Positions 1-7,045 of a stretch of 8,441 bases of DNA are shown piece by piece (positions within the stretch are counted from its first letter, which is position 1; every line of letters starts with the position of its first letter). This DNA is from Thaumarchaeota archaeon UBA183 (GTDB taxonomy: Archaea; Thermoproteota; Nitrososphaeria; Nitrososphaerales; UBA183). Position numbers and translations under genes: made by a program. A model generated the notes under the pieces. The model worked only from the letters and a program-made list of their open reading frames with translations, made no database searches and had not been told where the DNA came from. The stretch lies in the NCBI GenBank assembly GCA_002495205.1, contig DAEE01000037.1, forward strand, positions 1 to 8,441, written 5' to 3'.

Positions 1-1181
1 AGGAGTTCATCCCGATCCCCGAGGAGGTCAGGGAGGCCTACCTCCGACTGGGGAGGCCGACGCCCCTCTACAGGGCGACCAGGCTTGAGCAGAGGCTGAA
101 GACCCCTGCCAAGATCTACTTCAAGCGGGAGGATCTCAACCCCGCAGGGAGCCACAAGCCGAACACAGCCATCGCGCAGGCCTACTACCACAGGAAGGAG
201 GGCACGGAGAGGCTCACGACCGAGACCGGCGCGGGCCAGTGGGGGAGCGCTCTTGCTCTCGCAGCCGCGCTCTTCGACATCGACCTCACAGTGTACATGA
301 CAAGGAGCAGCTACGACCAGAAGCCCTACAGGAGGACTCTGATGGAAGTCTACGGCGCCGAAGTCCACGCTTCCCCAAGCCCGAGAACCAAAGTCGGGAA
401 GAAGTTTCTCCAGCAGGACCCCGGCCACCCAGGGAGCCTCGGCATAGCCATAAGCGAGGCCATCGAGGACTGCGTCACTCACGACGACACGAAGTACGCC
501 CTCGGCAGCGTGCTCAACCACGTCCTCACCCACCAGTCAGTTATCGGCCAGGAAGCGAAGCTCCAGATGGAGGAGTTCGAGGAAACCCCGGACTACATCG
601 TGGGGTGCATCGGAGGCGGGAGCAACTACGCAGGGCTGGCCTACCCGTTCATGCGGGACAGGCTCCGAGGAGAGAGCGACAGCGAGTTCGTCGCTGTGGA
701 ACCCAAGGCTGTCCCCTCGACGACTCGCGGCTCCTACAGGTACGACTTCGCGGACACGGGGGAGACCACTCCTCTCCTCAAGATGCACACGGTCGGCCAC
801 TCCTACCAGTGCCCTCCGATTCACGCTGGCGGGCTCAGGTACCACGGCAAGGCGCCGTCCATGTGCATGCTCATAGACAAGGGGTTCATGCGAAGCGTCG
901 CCTATTCGCAGAACGAGGTTATGGAGGCGGGCATCCTCCTCGCCCAGACGGAAGGGATAGTCGCTGCGCCGGAAACAAACCACGCAGTCAAAGCTGCCAT
1001 AGAAATCGCCCTCCAGTGCAAGCAGCGGAACGAGCCGAAGACCATCCTCTTCAACCTCAGTGGCCACGGCCTCCTCGACCTGAAGGCCTACGAGGACAAG
1101 CTCGCAAACAGGCTTGTGGACTATGAGCCGGACGAAGCCTTCCTCAGTCAGGCTCTGGAAACGGTCCCGGTCGTCCGCTAG
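1..1181 (+). CDS. trpB: Tryptophan synthase beta chain, TrpB2 type (5' partial)
   Basis: PLP-dependent enzyme that joins indole and L-serine to make L-tryptophan in the cytoplasm. The reading frame is open from base 3 and gives 392 residues to a TAG stop; TrpB2 proteins are usually somewhat over 420 residues, so roughly the first 30-60 are missing at the window edge. Visible landmarks, counted from base 3: [14 protein letters not shown] with the PLP lysine at residue 52, ETGAGQWG with the catalytic glutamate at 74, the glycine-rich phosphate-binding loop GGGSN at 204-208, [10 protein letters not shown], and the C-terminal [12 protein letters not shown]. The ETGAGQWG and SGHG forms match the TrpB2 (TrpB-related) branch common in archaea rather than the classical TrpB1 that pairs tightly with TrpA. 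No trp gene follows; the next gene converges on it. A serine deaminase-like side role is possible but the family call is firm. Confidence 0.93.
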   Translation, partial: EFIPIPEEVREAYLRLGRPTPLYRATRLEQRLKTPAKIYFKREDLNPAGSHKPNTAIAQAYYHRKEGTERLTTETGAGQWGSALALAAALFDIDLTVYMTRSSYDQKPYRRTLMEVYGAEVHASPSPRTKVGKKFLQQDPGHPGSLGIAISEAIEDCVTHDDTKYALGSVLNHVLTHQSVIGQEAKLQMEEFEETPDYIVGCIGGGSNYAGLAYPFMRDRLRGESDSEFVAVEPKAVPSTTRGSYRYDFADTGETTPLLKMHTVGHSYQCPPIHAGGLRYHGKAPSMCMLIDKGFMRSVAYSQNEVMEAGILLAQTEGIVAAPETNHAVKAAIEIALQCKQRNEPKTILFNLSGHGLLDLKAYEDKLANRLVDYEPDEAFLSQALETVPVVR

Positions 1182-1372
1182 CCGCACACTTCTGGCTGCT
1201 CTCGGGCGGAGCCTCTCCTCCCTTATCCCGAAGCCCTCATGCCAGTCACGCCGCCGCTACTGCGCGGCCCCTCTTCTCGAGTTCTGCGCCGAGGTACAGC
1301 GGCCGCCCGTCCTCCACCCGATCGCATCCTAACGGGCTGAGACCTCGCTCGAGCATACCACTATCTTCTGGC

Positions 1373-2779
1373 TCAGGTCAGGGGAACGGGTCTTCCCTTG
1401 GCGGGAATCTCGAGGGCCCAGCTCCCCTTCCCATCGAACTCCCTGAACAACTCCGGGTGCTCCGTGTGGATGGGCATCACCTTTTCCGCCGAGACCCCCC
1501 TTACCAGCTCCCCCACCTCGCCCCCGGGGGCGTGCCCCGACGCGTGGAGCTGGGCGTACCTGAACCCGACGTGCTCCACCCAGTTCCTGATGAGCGTCTC
1601 CTCCCTTTCGCCCTCCTCGTTGAACGCCTCTGTGGCCGCGTGGATGTAGGTCCCTCCCCTGTCGGGCTTGATGTCTATGAGCTCCGGGAAGTTCCACGCC
1701 TCGAGGTGCAGGAACACTTCGCCCTGCTTCTTCCTCACTTCCTCGGCCGTGACGCCGCTGGCCAGGTATGGCCTCTCCCACGCGTAGTAGTCCTTGTCGT
1801 CGAACCTGCCTGTCTTCTTCCTCCGGAGGTAGACGTCGACGTCCCTCCCCACGAGGGGGACTCGGAGCCCCCTGTCTGCCTTGAGCCTCTCAAGGAGCAC
1901 GGCCACTTTCATGGAGACCACGAGCCTCCTCCCCGTAGCCTGGCAGGCGTCGAAGAAGGTGTTCACCCTGTCCACGTCGTTCCCCCTGAAAGTGGAGAAG
2001 ACCAGTGACCTGGTCCCCTTGACCATCTTCAGCGCCTCCCTCCTCACGGCCGACTCGCTCAGGTTCGCGTCGTCCCCTTCGGGGCTCACCCTTGTGCCCT
2101 CCGTCAGGAGAAGCTTCGGCCGCTCCCGCCTCGCTGCGTCGACGAAGTCGCCCGTCATCGATCCCGCGGGCCCATGAAACCTGAAGTCTCCCGTGTAGGC
2201 CATGGCGCCGGCGCTGGTGTGGACTACGAAGCCGTAGGCGCCTGGGATGGAGTGGTCGACGTGCACGGGACGGAACTCCATGGGGCCGATGGTGAACCTG
2301 TCTCCGGTCCTGAACTTCCTGATGGGACGGCCCTCGAGGGGGGAGCCTGTGGAGTCGCAGTAGGCGTCGTGGATCAGTGACGTGGTCTCCCCGCAGTAGA
2401 CAGGGATCCTGGGGTCGATGTAGCCGATCCTCCCAGTGTGGTCCGAGTGGAAGTGGCTGAGCACCACGGCGTCGAACTCCGGCTCGGCGTACCTGAGCCG
2501 AGTGTTCTGTAGGGCGTCCTCCGAGTAGAGGCCACGCAACTGCGGGAGGAGGTCGAACTCGAAAAGGTCCCCCGCACCATTGACCCCCCTCGGCGCGATC
2601 GACGAGTCGTAGTAGTCCGCGCCGTCCGAGAACCCGGTGCCGAAGTCGAGGACCACCTTCACCCCCCTGTCCTCAAGGATGAACTTGTTCCCGCCGATCT
2701 CCCCGACTCCGCCGTAGCAGGTTATCCGGGGCGACACGATGTCGGAGGGGCCGCCATCATACTTAACGGTTCCAACCAT
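1373..2779 (-). CDS. RNase J-like MBL-fold/beta-CASP nuclease
   Basis: Predicted zinc-dependent RNase of the metallo-beta-lactamase/beta-CASP superfamily, acting in cytoplasmic RNA processing or decay. Numbered from the ATG at 2779 (468 residues): N-terminal GGVGEIGGNKF (23-33), metal motif HFHSDH (109-114), the HSIPG histidine (176), YTGDFR with Asp198, then beta-CASP motifs LLTEGT (Glu227), HASGHA (His412/His416) and PIHTEHP (His438). The HASGHA plus PIHTEH pair is the RNase J arrangement; the protein stops soon after it, so the extra C-terminal domain of bacterial RNase J is absent, as in compact archaeal members. The start is uncertain: the first eight codons are unusually A/T-ending, and a TATA-like box lies inside them about 26 bases before an in-frame GTG at 2737 (codon 15), so translation may begin there with SPRITCYGG. 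Exo- versus endonuclease activity cannot be read from sequence. Confidence 0.88.
   Translation of the reverse strand: MVGTVKYDGGPSDIVSPRITCYGGVGEIGGNKFILEDRGVKVVLDFGTGFSDGADYYDSSIAPRGVNGAGDLFEFDLLPQLRGLYSEDALQNTRLRYAEPEFDAVVLSHFHSDHTGRIGYIDPRIPVYCGETTSLIHDAYCDSTGSPLEGRPIRKFRTGDRFTIGPMEFRPVHVDHSIPGAYGFVVHTSAGAMAYTGDFRFHGPAGSMTGDFVDAARRERPKLLLTEGTRVSPEGDDANLSESAVRREALKMVKGTRSLVFSTFRGNDVDRVNTFFDACQATGRRLVVSMKVAVLLERLKADRGLRVPLVGRDVDVYLRRKKTGRFDDKDYYAWERPYLASGVTAEEVRKKQGEVFLHLEAWNFPELIDIKPDRGGTYIHAATEAFNEEGEREETLIRNWVEHVGFRYAQLHASGHAPGGEVGELVRGVSAEKVMPIHTEHPELFREFDGKGSWALEIPAKGRPVPLT
2759..2766 (-). promoter_or_regulatory. Candidate TATA box for the RNase J-like gene
   Basis: On the minus strand this reads TTAAGTAT, an AT island in GC-rich sequence. 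Its centre is about 26 bases before the GTG at 2737, the distance expected for archaeal leaderless transcripts. It lies inside the longer reading frame that starts at 2779, so it supports the shorter start. Weak match to a short consensus; position is the main argument. Confidence 0.35.
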
Positions 2780-2794
2780 TCACGCCCCTCAAGG

Positions 2795-2803
2795 GATAAA
2801 TAC
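2795..2803 (+). promoter_or_regulatory. Candidate TATA box for the small membrane protein/HAD operon
   Basis: GATAAATAC stands out as the AT-rich spot of this gap. Its centre is about 28 bases before the TTG at 2828, which would place transcription start at or just before that codon. The element is nearly readable in both directions (GTATTTATC on the minus strand, about 20 bases before the ATG at 2779), so it could also serve the divergent nuclease gene, though that spacing is short. Confidence 0.4.
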
Positions 2804-2827
2804 GAAGTTGGGCGAACGCCGGGCAGG

Positions 2828-2956
2828 TTGCTTCCTAGCCTGCCAGTCCTTCAGGCTGCGGGGTCGGACACTCTCACCGCCATAGCGATCCTCGTCATCG
2901 CTCTCGGTTTCGTAGGGCTCGCAATTCTAATCCTGTTCTCGAAGAAGAAGATCTAG
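2828..2956 (+). CDS. Small single-span membrane protein (42 aa)
   Basis: A short open frame encodes 42 residues that I do not recognise as a named family. After a polar stretch ending in GSD (12-14) comes one hydrophobic segment at about 16-37 (LTAIAILVIALGFVGLAILI and on), followed by SKKKI at the C-terminus. By the positive-inside rule the lysines would face the cytoplasm, giving an N-out orientation. TTG at 2828 is the only ATG/GTG/TTG in this frame from the nuclease start region to the stop, and a TATA-like box sits about 28 bases before it, suggesting a leaderless message. The stop is 6 bases before the HAD phosphatase ATG, so the two are probably co-transcribed. A chance hydrophobic frame is possible, but the clean span, basic tail and tight spacing argue for a real gene. 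Confidence 0.6.
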   Translation: MLPSLPVLQAAGSDTLTAIAILVIALGFVGLAILILFSKKKI

Positions 2957-2962
2957 GCCGCC

Positions 2963-3622
2963 ATGGCAGTCGCAGCCATATTCGACATAGACGGCACTCT
3001 CGTCTCGTTCAAGTTCGACGCCCAGGGGACGAGGAAGGCGCTCCTCGGAGAACTCAGGGCGAGGGAGGTGGACACCTCCGGCCTCGACCTGAGCAGCACC
3101 ACCCAGACCATCCTTGACGCGGCGAAGGCAAGGATGAATCCAAGAGAAGGAGGGTACGAGGAGTTCAGGCGCAGGGCCTTCGAAATCCTGGACGAGTTCG
3201 AGCTCAAGGACATCGATTCTACAAAGCCCTTCCCAGGAATGCGCGAGGCGCTGGTCGGATTGAAGGAGGGCGGGGTAAGGCTTGCTGTGCTCACGAACAG
3301 CGGGCGCAGGGCGGCCACCAGGTCGCTGACCGTCGCCCGGATCATGGGATTCTTCGAATTCGTGCTCACCCGGAATGACACCGAGACCATGAAGCCCAGG
3401 CCAGAGGGGCTCCTTCAGGCAGTCTCCATGCTTTCCCTCCCCAAGGAGGACGTCTTCTACGTCGGGGACACCCCCTACGACGTAATGGCCGCGAAGGCGG
3501 CAGGGGTGAAGTGCGTGTCCGTTGCCACAGGGAGCTACAGCGCAGAACGGCTGGCGTCCGAGGGGGCGAACTTTGTAATCTCATCAATCTCGGAACTAGG
3601 CGGGGTTCTGGGGTTAAGGTAG
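2963..3622 (+). CDS. HAD-superfamily hydrolase (phosphoglycolate phosphatase-like)
   Basis: Cytoplasmic phosphatase that should remove phosphate from a small metabolite through an aspartyl-phosphate intermediate. All four HAD motifs are present in the 219 residues: motif I DIDGT with nucleophile Asp8 and acid/base Asp10, motif II LTNSG (111-115 region, Thr111/Asn112), motif III lysine in MKPRP (Lys144), and motif IV GDTPYD (Asp169, Asp173). The helical region between motifs I and II (about 15-85) is a C1-type cap, as in Gph/PGP-like enzymes that act on phosphoglycolate or sugar phosphates; the substrate cannot be fixed from sequence. The ATG is 6 bases after the stop of the small membrane protein, with no clear Shine-Dalgarno sequence, so it is probably the second gene of that operon. 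Length and motifs look intact. Confidence 0.9.
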   Translation: MAVAAIFDIDGTLVSFKFDAQGTRKALLGELRAREVDTSGLDLSSTTQTILDAAKARMNPREGGYEEFRRRAFEILDEFELKDIDSTKPFPGMREALVGLKEGGVRLAVLTNSGRRAATRSLTVARIMGFFEFVLTRNDTETMKPRPEGLLQAVSMLSLPKEDVFYVGDTPYDVMAAKAAGVKCVSVATGSYSAERLASEGANFVISSISELGGVLGLR

Positions 3623-3673
3623 AATCAGCCTGCCGCGGCTCCTCCAAAGTGCGCTCCGTCCCCCCGGCCAGAA

Positions 3674-3682
3674 TCCATAAAG
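3674..3682 (+). promoter_or_regulatory. Candidate TATA box for the HPF-like gene
   Basis: TCCATAAAG is the only AT-leaning stretch in the 75-base gap after the HAD gene. Its centre is about 20 bases before the GTG at 3698 and about 35 before the ATG at 3713, so a start of transcription near 3703 would favour the ATG with a very short leader. Weak evidence. Confidence 0.28.
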
Positions 3683-3697
3683 ACGCCCCGGCCGGCC

Positions 3698-4072
3698 GTG
3701 CTTCGTTCCCAGATGGTCCCCCAGCCTGCGAATCCGCCGTACTATATCGTGGGCCTCCCCGAAGAGCCTCTGGAGGCGAGCGAAGCGAAGATGAAGTTCG
3801 AGAAGCTCTCCACAGAGCTCTGCAAGGTCTACCCGTTCATCGAGGAGATCCGGGCGGTCGTCAAGTCGAAGAAGCCCGCGGGAGCTCACGCAAGATACGA
3901 AGTCTCTGTGGAAGTGTACACGCCGAAGGAAAGGCACGCCTTCTCAGGGACAGGATACAACCTGGCGGTGGTCTTCGATTCGATGGGGCCTAAGATGAAG
4001 CGGCTCCTCTCCTCGAAGCGGTCGAGGGTTACTTCGACCAGAGGCGCGACCCTCAGAAGGTCCGGGGAGTAG
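3698..4072 (+). CDS. Putative HPF/RaiA-like ribosome-associated protein
   Basis: Short soluble protein of 124 residues. I infer a relation to the ribosome hibernation (HPF/RaiA/YfiA) fold from its order of elements, not from a signature motif: a short strand (YYIVGL, 15-20), a long charged helix (about 27-51, including KFEKLSTEL), strands RAVVKSKK (52-59) and ARYEVSVEVYTP (65-76), a strand KERHAFSGTG (77-86), then a final helix YNLAVVFDSMGPKMKRLL (87-104) and a basic Ser/Arg-rich tail. In HPF proteins this fold binds the 30S decoding region and blocks translation during rest. The start could be GTG 3698 or ATG 3713 (119 residues); neither has a clear Shine-Dalgarno sequence. It ends 2 bases before the convergent M1 peptidase stop. 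The gene call is good; the functional assignment is tentative. Confidence 0.72.
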   Translation: MLRSQMVPQPANPPYYIVGLPEEPLEASEAKMKFEKLSTELCKVYPFIEEIRAVVKSKKPAGAHARYEVSVEVYTPKERHAFSGTGYNLAVVFDSMGPKMKRLLSSKRSRVTSTRGATLRRSGE

Positions 4073-4074
4073 CC

Positions 4075-6588
4075 TCAGGCAGCGGAACGGAGGAGCTTCC
4101 TGTTCTCCTCCTTGAGCGCCTCGAGCTCGGCCTTCAACCTCACGACGGCAACCGCTTGGTCCGATGATCTGGCAAGGTCGTAATAGACCTCGAGAGCCTG
4201 CCTCCGGATGCCGGCGTTCCTGTCTTTCTTAGATACCGATGCCAGGGTCTCGGCGAACCTGCCGTCTGCGAGGTCCCGAATCAACCCCGCGATCAGATAA
4301 AGCCGCACCCTGAACTCCTTGTCGTGCTGCATCATCTCCTTCAGGACTGGGACCTCGTCGTCGTCGACCCGGCCGCGGGCCTTGATCGCTTTCAAGGCTC
4401 CCACCCTGACCCTGGTGGGCTTGCCGTAGGCAAGGTTCCCATCGATCGTCTTCTTCACGCCATCGTCCTTGAGCTTCCCCATGGCCTCGAGGCACGCCTC
4501 GGCCAGTGTCTCGTTCGGGGAGTGGACTCCCATCCCCTTGGCCAGATGGGGGTAGGCGCCTTCGGGCCAAGCCCTGCCCAATGACAGCGCCGCCTCGCAC
4601 CTCACGTAGGGACTGTCGTCCGTTTCGAGGAGCCCAAGAAGGACCTTCCTTACTCTTTCATCCTTGAAACCCGCCAGGGCCTTCGCCAGGGCCCTCCTGA
4701 CCCGCCTGTCGGCGGGGACGCCGATCTCGAGGAGCGCCCCGAGTGCCGCATCGCTCCCGACCTCCCCGAGAGAGCGGAGAGCACAGGCGCGGACGTCCCA
4801 GAACTGTTCTCTTGCAGCCGCAGCCTTCAGTGCGAGGACCGCCCTGTCCGAGGCCGTCTTCCCCAGGGCGGTCGCAGCTTCCGCCCTGCTCCATGCGTCC
4901 TGGCTCTGCGCCAGCTGGTTTTCCAAAAGGTCGAAGCTCTTCTCGAACCTCACCTTCTTCAGCAGCCACCTTTCGGGGTCGAACTCGACCGTCGACGGCC
5001 TCGAATCGAGGGTGAACACCAGGGTCTGAGCAGGAGAGTCGAGCATCGTCCTGAACTTCCTCCTCTCGCCCTTGATATAGAACACAATGTCGCAGGGCAG
5101 CTTGAAAATCGGCGTGCCATCCGACGTATCCTGCTCTTGCTTCACCCTGAGTGTGGCTGTCTTGGCAGCGTCGTCCCAGGAGTACTCCACTTGGAATTCG
5201 GGGAAGCCAGGCTTCAGGAAGGACTGCTCGAAGAACTCCTCCAACTGGAGCCCGCTCACTGACTCCATCGCCTTGCGCATGTCGTCGGTGTCTGCGCACC
5301 CTTTCGCATGCCTCCGGAGGAACTCGGCGGTCCCGCGGAAGAATGCGTCATCCCCCATGATGTATCGGAGCTCGTGGAGCATCGACGCTCCCTTGCGGTA
5401 GGTTGTGTGGTCGAAGACGTCGTGGGGCCATATGTACTCCCTGTCAACGATGGGTCTCCGGTACTCTGACTCGTCCTCTTCGAAGTACTCGACCTCCCTC
5501 GCGCGCATCTCCCACCGCATCTGGTCCGCTCCCCTGGTCCGCTCAGTGTACATCGACTGCAGGTAGGTGGCCCAGGCTTCGTTTATCCAGGCGTGGCACC
5601 AGTCTGAGCAGGTCACCCAGTCCCCGTACCACTGGTGTGCTGCTTCGTGCGCCACAAGGTTAACGGCATTATTGAACGGGTTCGAGTACATGGGGTGAAA
5701 GTCCTCCTCGGCCCCGGCCTCCGGGTAGTAGTTCGTGGCAAGGGTGGTGGCATTGAGGTTCTCCTCGCCTCCGGCGATGAAATCCTGGACAGTGGTCTGG
5801 TCATACTTCTCGTAGGGGTACTTCATCCCGGTCAGCTCTTCGAGGACCTCGATTACCCGGGGAGTCTCGCCGAAGTATCTCAGGACGTCGGCACGCTTCG
5901 ATTCCGGGAAGTTGTAGTGGAGCTTGATTCCGTGCACATCCTGGGTGATCCTGCTGAACCTTCCCGCGACGAAGGAGGTGAGGTAGGTGGAGTGGGGGGT
6001 GTCCTCCCTCCAATGGAAGACAACAGTTTCGCCCTCTTCTCTCTCAGACAGGAGTCGTCCGTTCGAAATCACACTGAACCCCTTCGGAACACTGATCTCC
6101 ATCTCGCTTGGCGACTTGTCTGTCGGATGGTCGTGGCAGGGGTACCAGAATCGAGCCGATTCCGGTTCGCTGTGGGTCCAGGCCTGCACCTCCTTCTCCG
6201 GGTGCTCGGCATCGGGCCCCGTAAAGTAGAGCCCCTCCTTGGGGGAGGCTGAATAGTCGACCCTGATTGAGTGGGTCCCTCCGTCAGCGGGGAGCGGGAC
6301 CACGAGCGCTGCGTTGTCGTACTCGAAGTCCACCTTCGCCCCGTCAACAAGGCACGCCCTGACGTCCAGCTCGCACGCGTCTATTTGCGCCCGAGCCAGG
6401 TCCGGTCGAATAGGCTTGATGTCCAGAGTGCACGAGCCTGAGATACTCCTTTTGCCAAAGTCTACTGCCAGCTGAATCTTCCGATGGAGCGTTCTGAATT
6501 CCATTGGCGGGACGTAGTGGGACCTCGATTCAGGGAGGCGGAATGACTTGCGGCTCCCCGTGCCCATGGGTGCCGAGGCCCTGAACAC
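4075..6588 (-). CDS. M1-family zinc aminopeptidase with C-terminal HEAT repeats
   Basis: Metallopeptidase that trims N-terminal residues from peptides, most likely in the cytoplasm since there is no signal peptide or membrane span. In 837 residues: an N-terminal beta domain with the M1 hallmark ARFWYPCHDHPTDK (145-158); exopeptidase motif GGEEN (273-277, replacing the usual GAMEN); zinc site HEAAH (His314, Glu315, His318) and third ligand Glu337 in NEAW; catalytic Tyr397 in TTYRKG. After a beta-sandwich (about 465-545), residues 555-810 form tandem HEAT/PBS-like helical repeats (for example DVRACALRSLGEVGSDAALGA and SPYVRCEAALSLG), and the last 25 form a charged, leucine-spaced helix that may be a coiled coil. 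The GTG at 6588 is chosen because a TATA-like box lies about 28 bases before it; Met8 (6567) and Met29 (6504) are alternatives. It converges on the HPF-like gene. Confidence 0.94.
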   Translation of the reverse strand: MFRASAPMGTGSRKSFRLPESRSHYVPPMEFRTLHRKIQLAVDFGKRSISGSCTLDIKPIRPDLARAQIDACELDVRACLVDGAKVDFEYDNAALVVPLPADGGTHSIRVDYSASPKEGLYFTGPDAEHPEKEVQAWTHSEPESARFWYPCHDHPTDKSPSEMEISVPKGFSVISNGRLLSEREEGETVVFHWREDTPHSTYLTSFVAGRFSRITQDVHGIKLHYNFPESKRADVLRYFGETPRVIEVLEELTGMKYPYEKYDQTTVQDFIAGGEENLNATTLATNYYPEAGAEEDFHPMYSNPFNNAVNLVAHEAAHQWYGDWVTCSDWCHAWINEAWATYLQSMYTERTRGADQMRWEMRAREVEYFEEDESEYRRPIVDREYIWPHDVFDHTTYRKGASMLHELRYIMGDDAFFRGTAEFLRRHAKGCADTDDMRKAMESVSGLQLEEFFEQSFLKPGFPEFQVEYSWDDAAKTATLRVKQEQDTSDGTPIFKLPCDIVFYIKGERRKFRTMLDSPAQTLVFTLDSRPSTVEFDPERWLLKKVRFEKSFDLLENQLAQSQDAWSRAEAATALGKTASDRAVLALKAAAAREQFWDVRACALRSLGEVGSDAALGALLEIGVPADRRVRRALAKALAGFKDERVRKVLLGLLETDDSPYVRCEAALSLGRAWPEGAYPHLAKGMGVHSPNETLAEACLEAMGKLKDDGVKKTIDGNLAYGKPTRVRVGALKAIKARGRVDDDEVPVLKEMMQHDKEFRVRLYLIAGLIRDLADGRFAETLASVSKKDRNAGIRRQALEVYYDLARSSDQAVAVVRLKAELEALKEENRKLLRSAA

Positions 6589-6612
6589 GCTTCAAAAGAG
6601 TTTCGAGTCTGG

Positions 6613-6620
6613 CATAATTT
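6613..6620 (-). promoter_or_regulatory. Candidate TATA box for the M1 peptidase
   Basis: On the minus strand this reads AAATTATG, with TTCA before it. It is centred about 28 bases before the GTG at 6588, so transcription would start at or next to the start codon. It sits in the AT-rich core of a 61-base divergent gap, back to back with the forward box. Confidence 0.45.
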
Positions 6621-6621
6621 G

Positions 6622-6629
6622 AAATAATG
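6622..6629 (+). promoter_or_regulatory. Candidate TATA box for the four-span membrane protein
   Basis: AAATAATG, preceded by TTTG, is centred about 25 bases before the ATG at 6650, which fits a leaderless transcript. Only two bases separate it from the oppositely directed box of the M1 gene, so the two promoters could compete for TBP/TFB. Confidence 0.45.
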
Positions 6630-6649
6630 AGACCAGGCCGCGGCCGTCG

Positions 6650-7045
6650 ATGGTTTCTCCCGGAAGGGTGGTTCAAGGTTTGATACTCTTCTCGACTGTC
6701 TGGGGCGCCGTGTTCCTGCTATACGCCCGTCCCAGTCTGCCCACCGGAGTCTTCTACTTCCTCAGTTTCGGGTGGGTTCTCTTCGTGGTCGACAGCGTCC
6801 TGACCTTCATCCGCCCGAGGATATCCTATCTGATGGGACTGGTCCTCGCATTGATCGCCCTCTTTGCGACCCTTTCACAGCCGGAGCACTATGCCCTGGT
6901 CCAGAGCGGGGATACTACCGCTACAGTCATCCTTGTGCTCGGCTCTGCCGCCGAAGTCATCCTCATCGTCGCGGTTGTGTGGTACATCCTCTCCGCGCGG
7001 AAGAAGGACCCCTGGGCATGGCCTGGTGCAGAGTCTCCAGCCTGA
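6650..7045 (+). CDS. Four-span integral membrane protein of unknown function
   Basis: I do not recognise the family. The 131 residues contain four hydrophobic segments at about 7-25, 32-54, 58-77 and 90-114, joined by short loops (ARPSLPTG, RPR, and a longer SQPEHYALVQSGD loop), and end in a hydrophilic tail ARKKDPWAWPGAESPA. The basic residues ARKK just after the last span and RPR between spans two and three give conflicting hints on topology; with four spans both ends should be on the same side, most likely the cytoplasm. No catalytic or transport motif is visible. The ATG at 6650 lies about 25 bases after a TATA-like box. Its last 28 bases overlap the following small gene in another frame, so the two are probably translated from one message. 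Confidence 0.8.
   Translation: MVSPGRVVQGLILFSTVWGAVFLLYARPSLPTGVFYFLSFGWVLFVVDSVLTFIRPRISYLMGLVLALIALFATLSQPEHYALVQSGDTTATVILVLGSAAEVILIVAVVWYILSARKKDPWAWPGAESPA

Noticed and set aside
239..1126. Forward 295-codon frame over trpB
   Set aside because: Arg/Pro/His-rich shadow of the trpB frame, which carries every TrpB2 motif.
1182..1372. Search of the convergent gap for a tRNA, terminator hairpin or small RNA
   Set aside because: No cloverleaf, TTCRA-type T loop, strong hairpin or T-run was found by eye on either strand.
1457..2008. Forward open frame of 183 codons opposite the RNase J-like gene
   Set aside because: It is the complement of a gene with all MBL and beta-CASP motifs; high GC keeps antisense frames open. 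Its translation has no recognisable domain.
5635..6252. Forward 205-codon frame opposite the M1 peptidase
   Set aside because: Antisense shadow of the catalytic and N-terminal domains of the M1 enzyme; no independent signal.
6636..6645. Perfect palindrome GGCCGCGGCC just before the ATG at 6650
   Set aside because: It could be an operator near the transcription start, but a ten-base G/C palindrome is common by chance in such GC-rich DNA and there is no second copy nearby. A similar GGCCGGCC lies at about 3689-3696.
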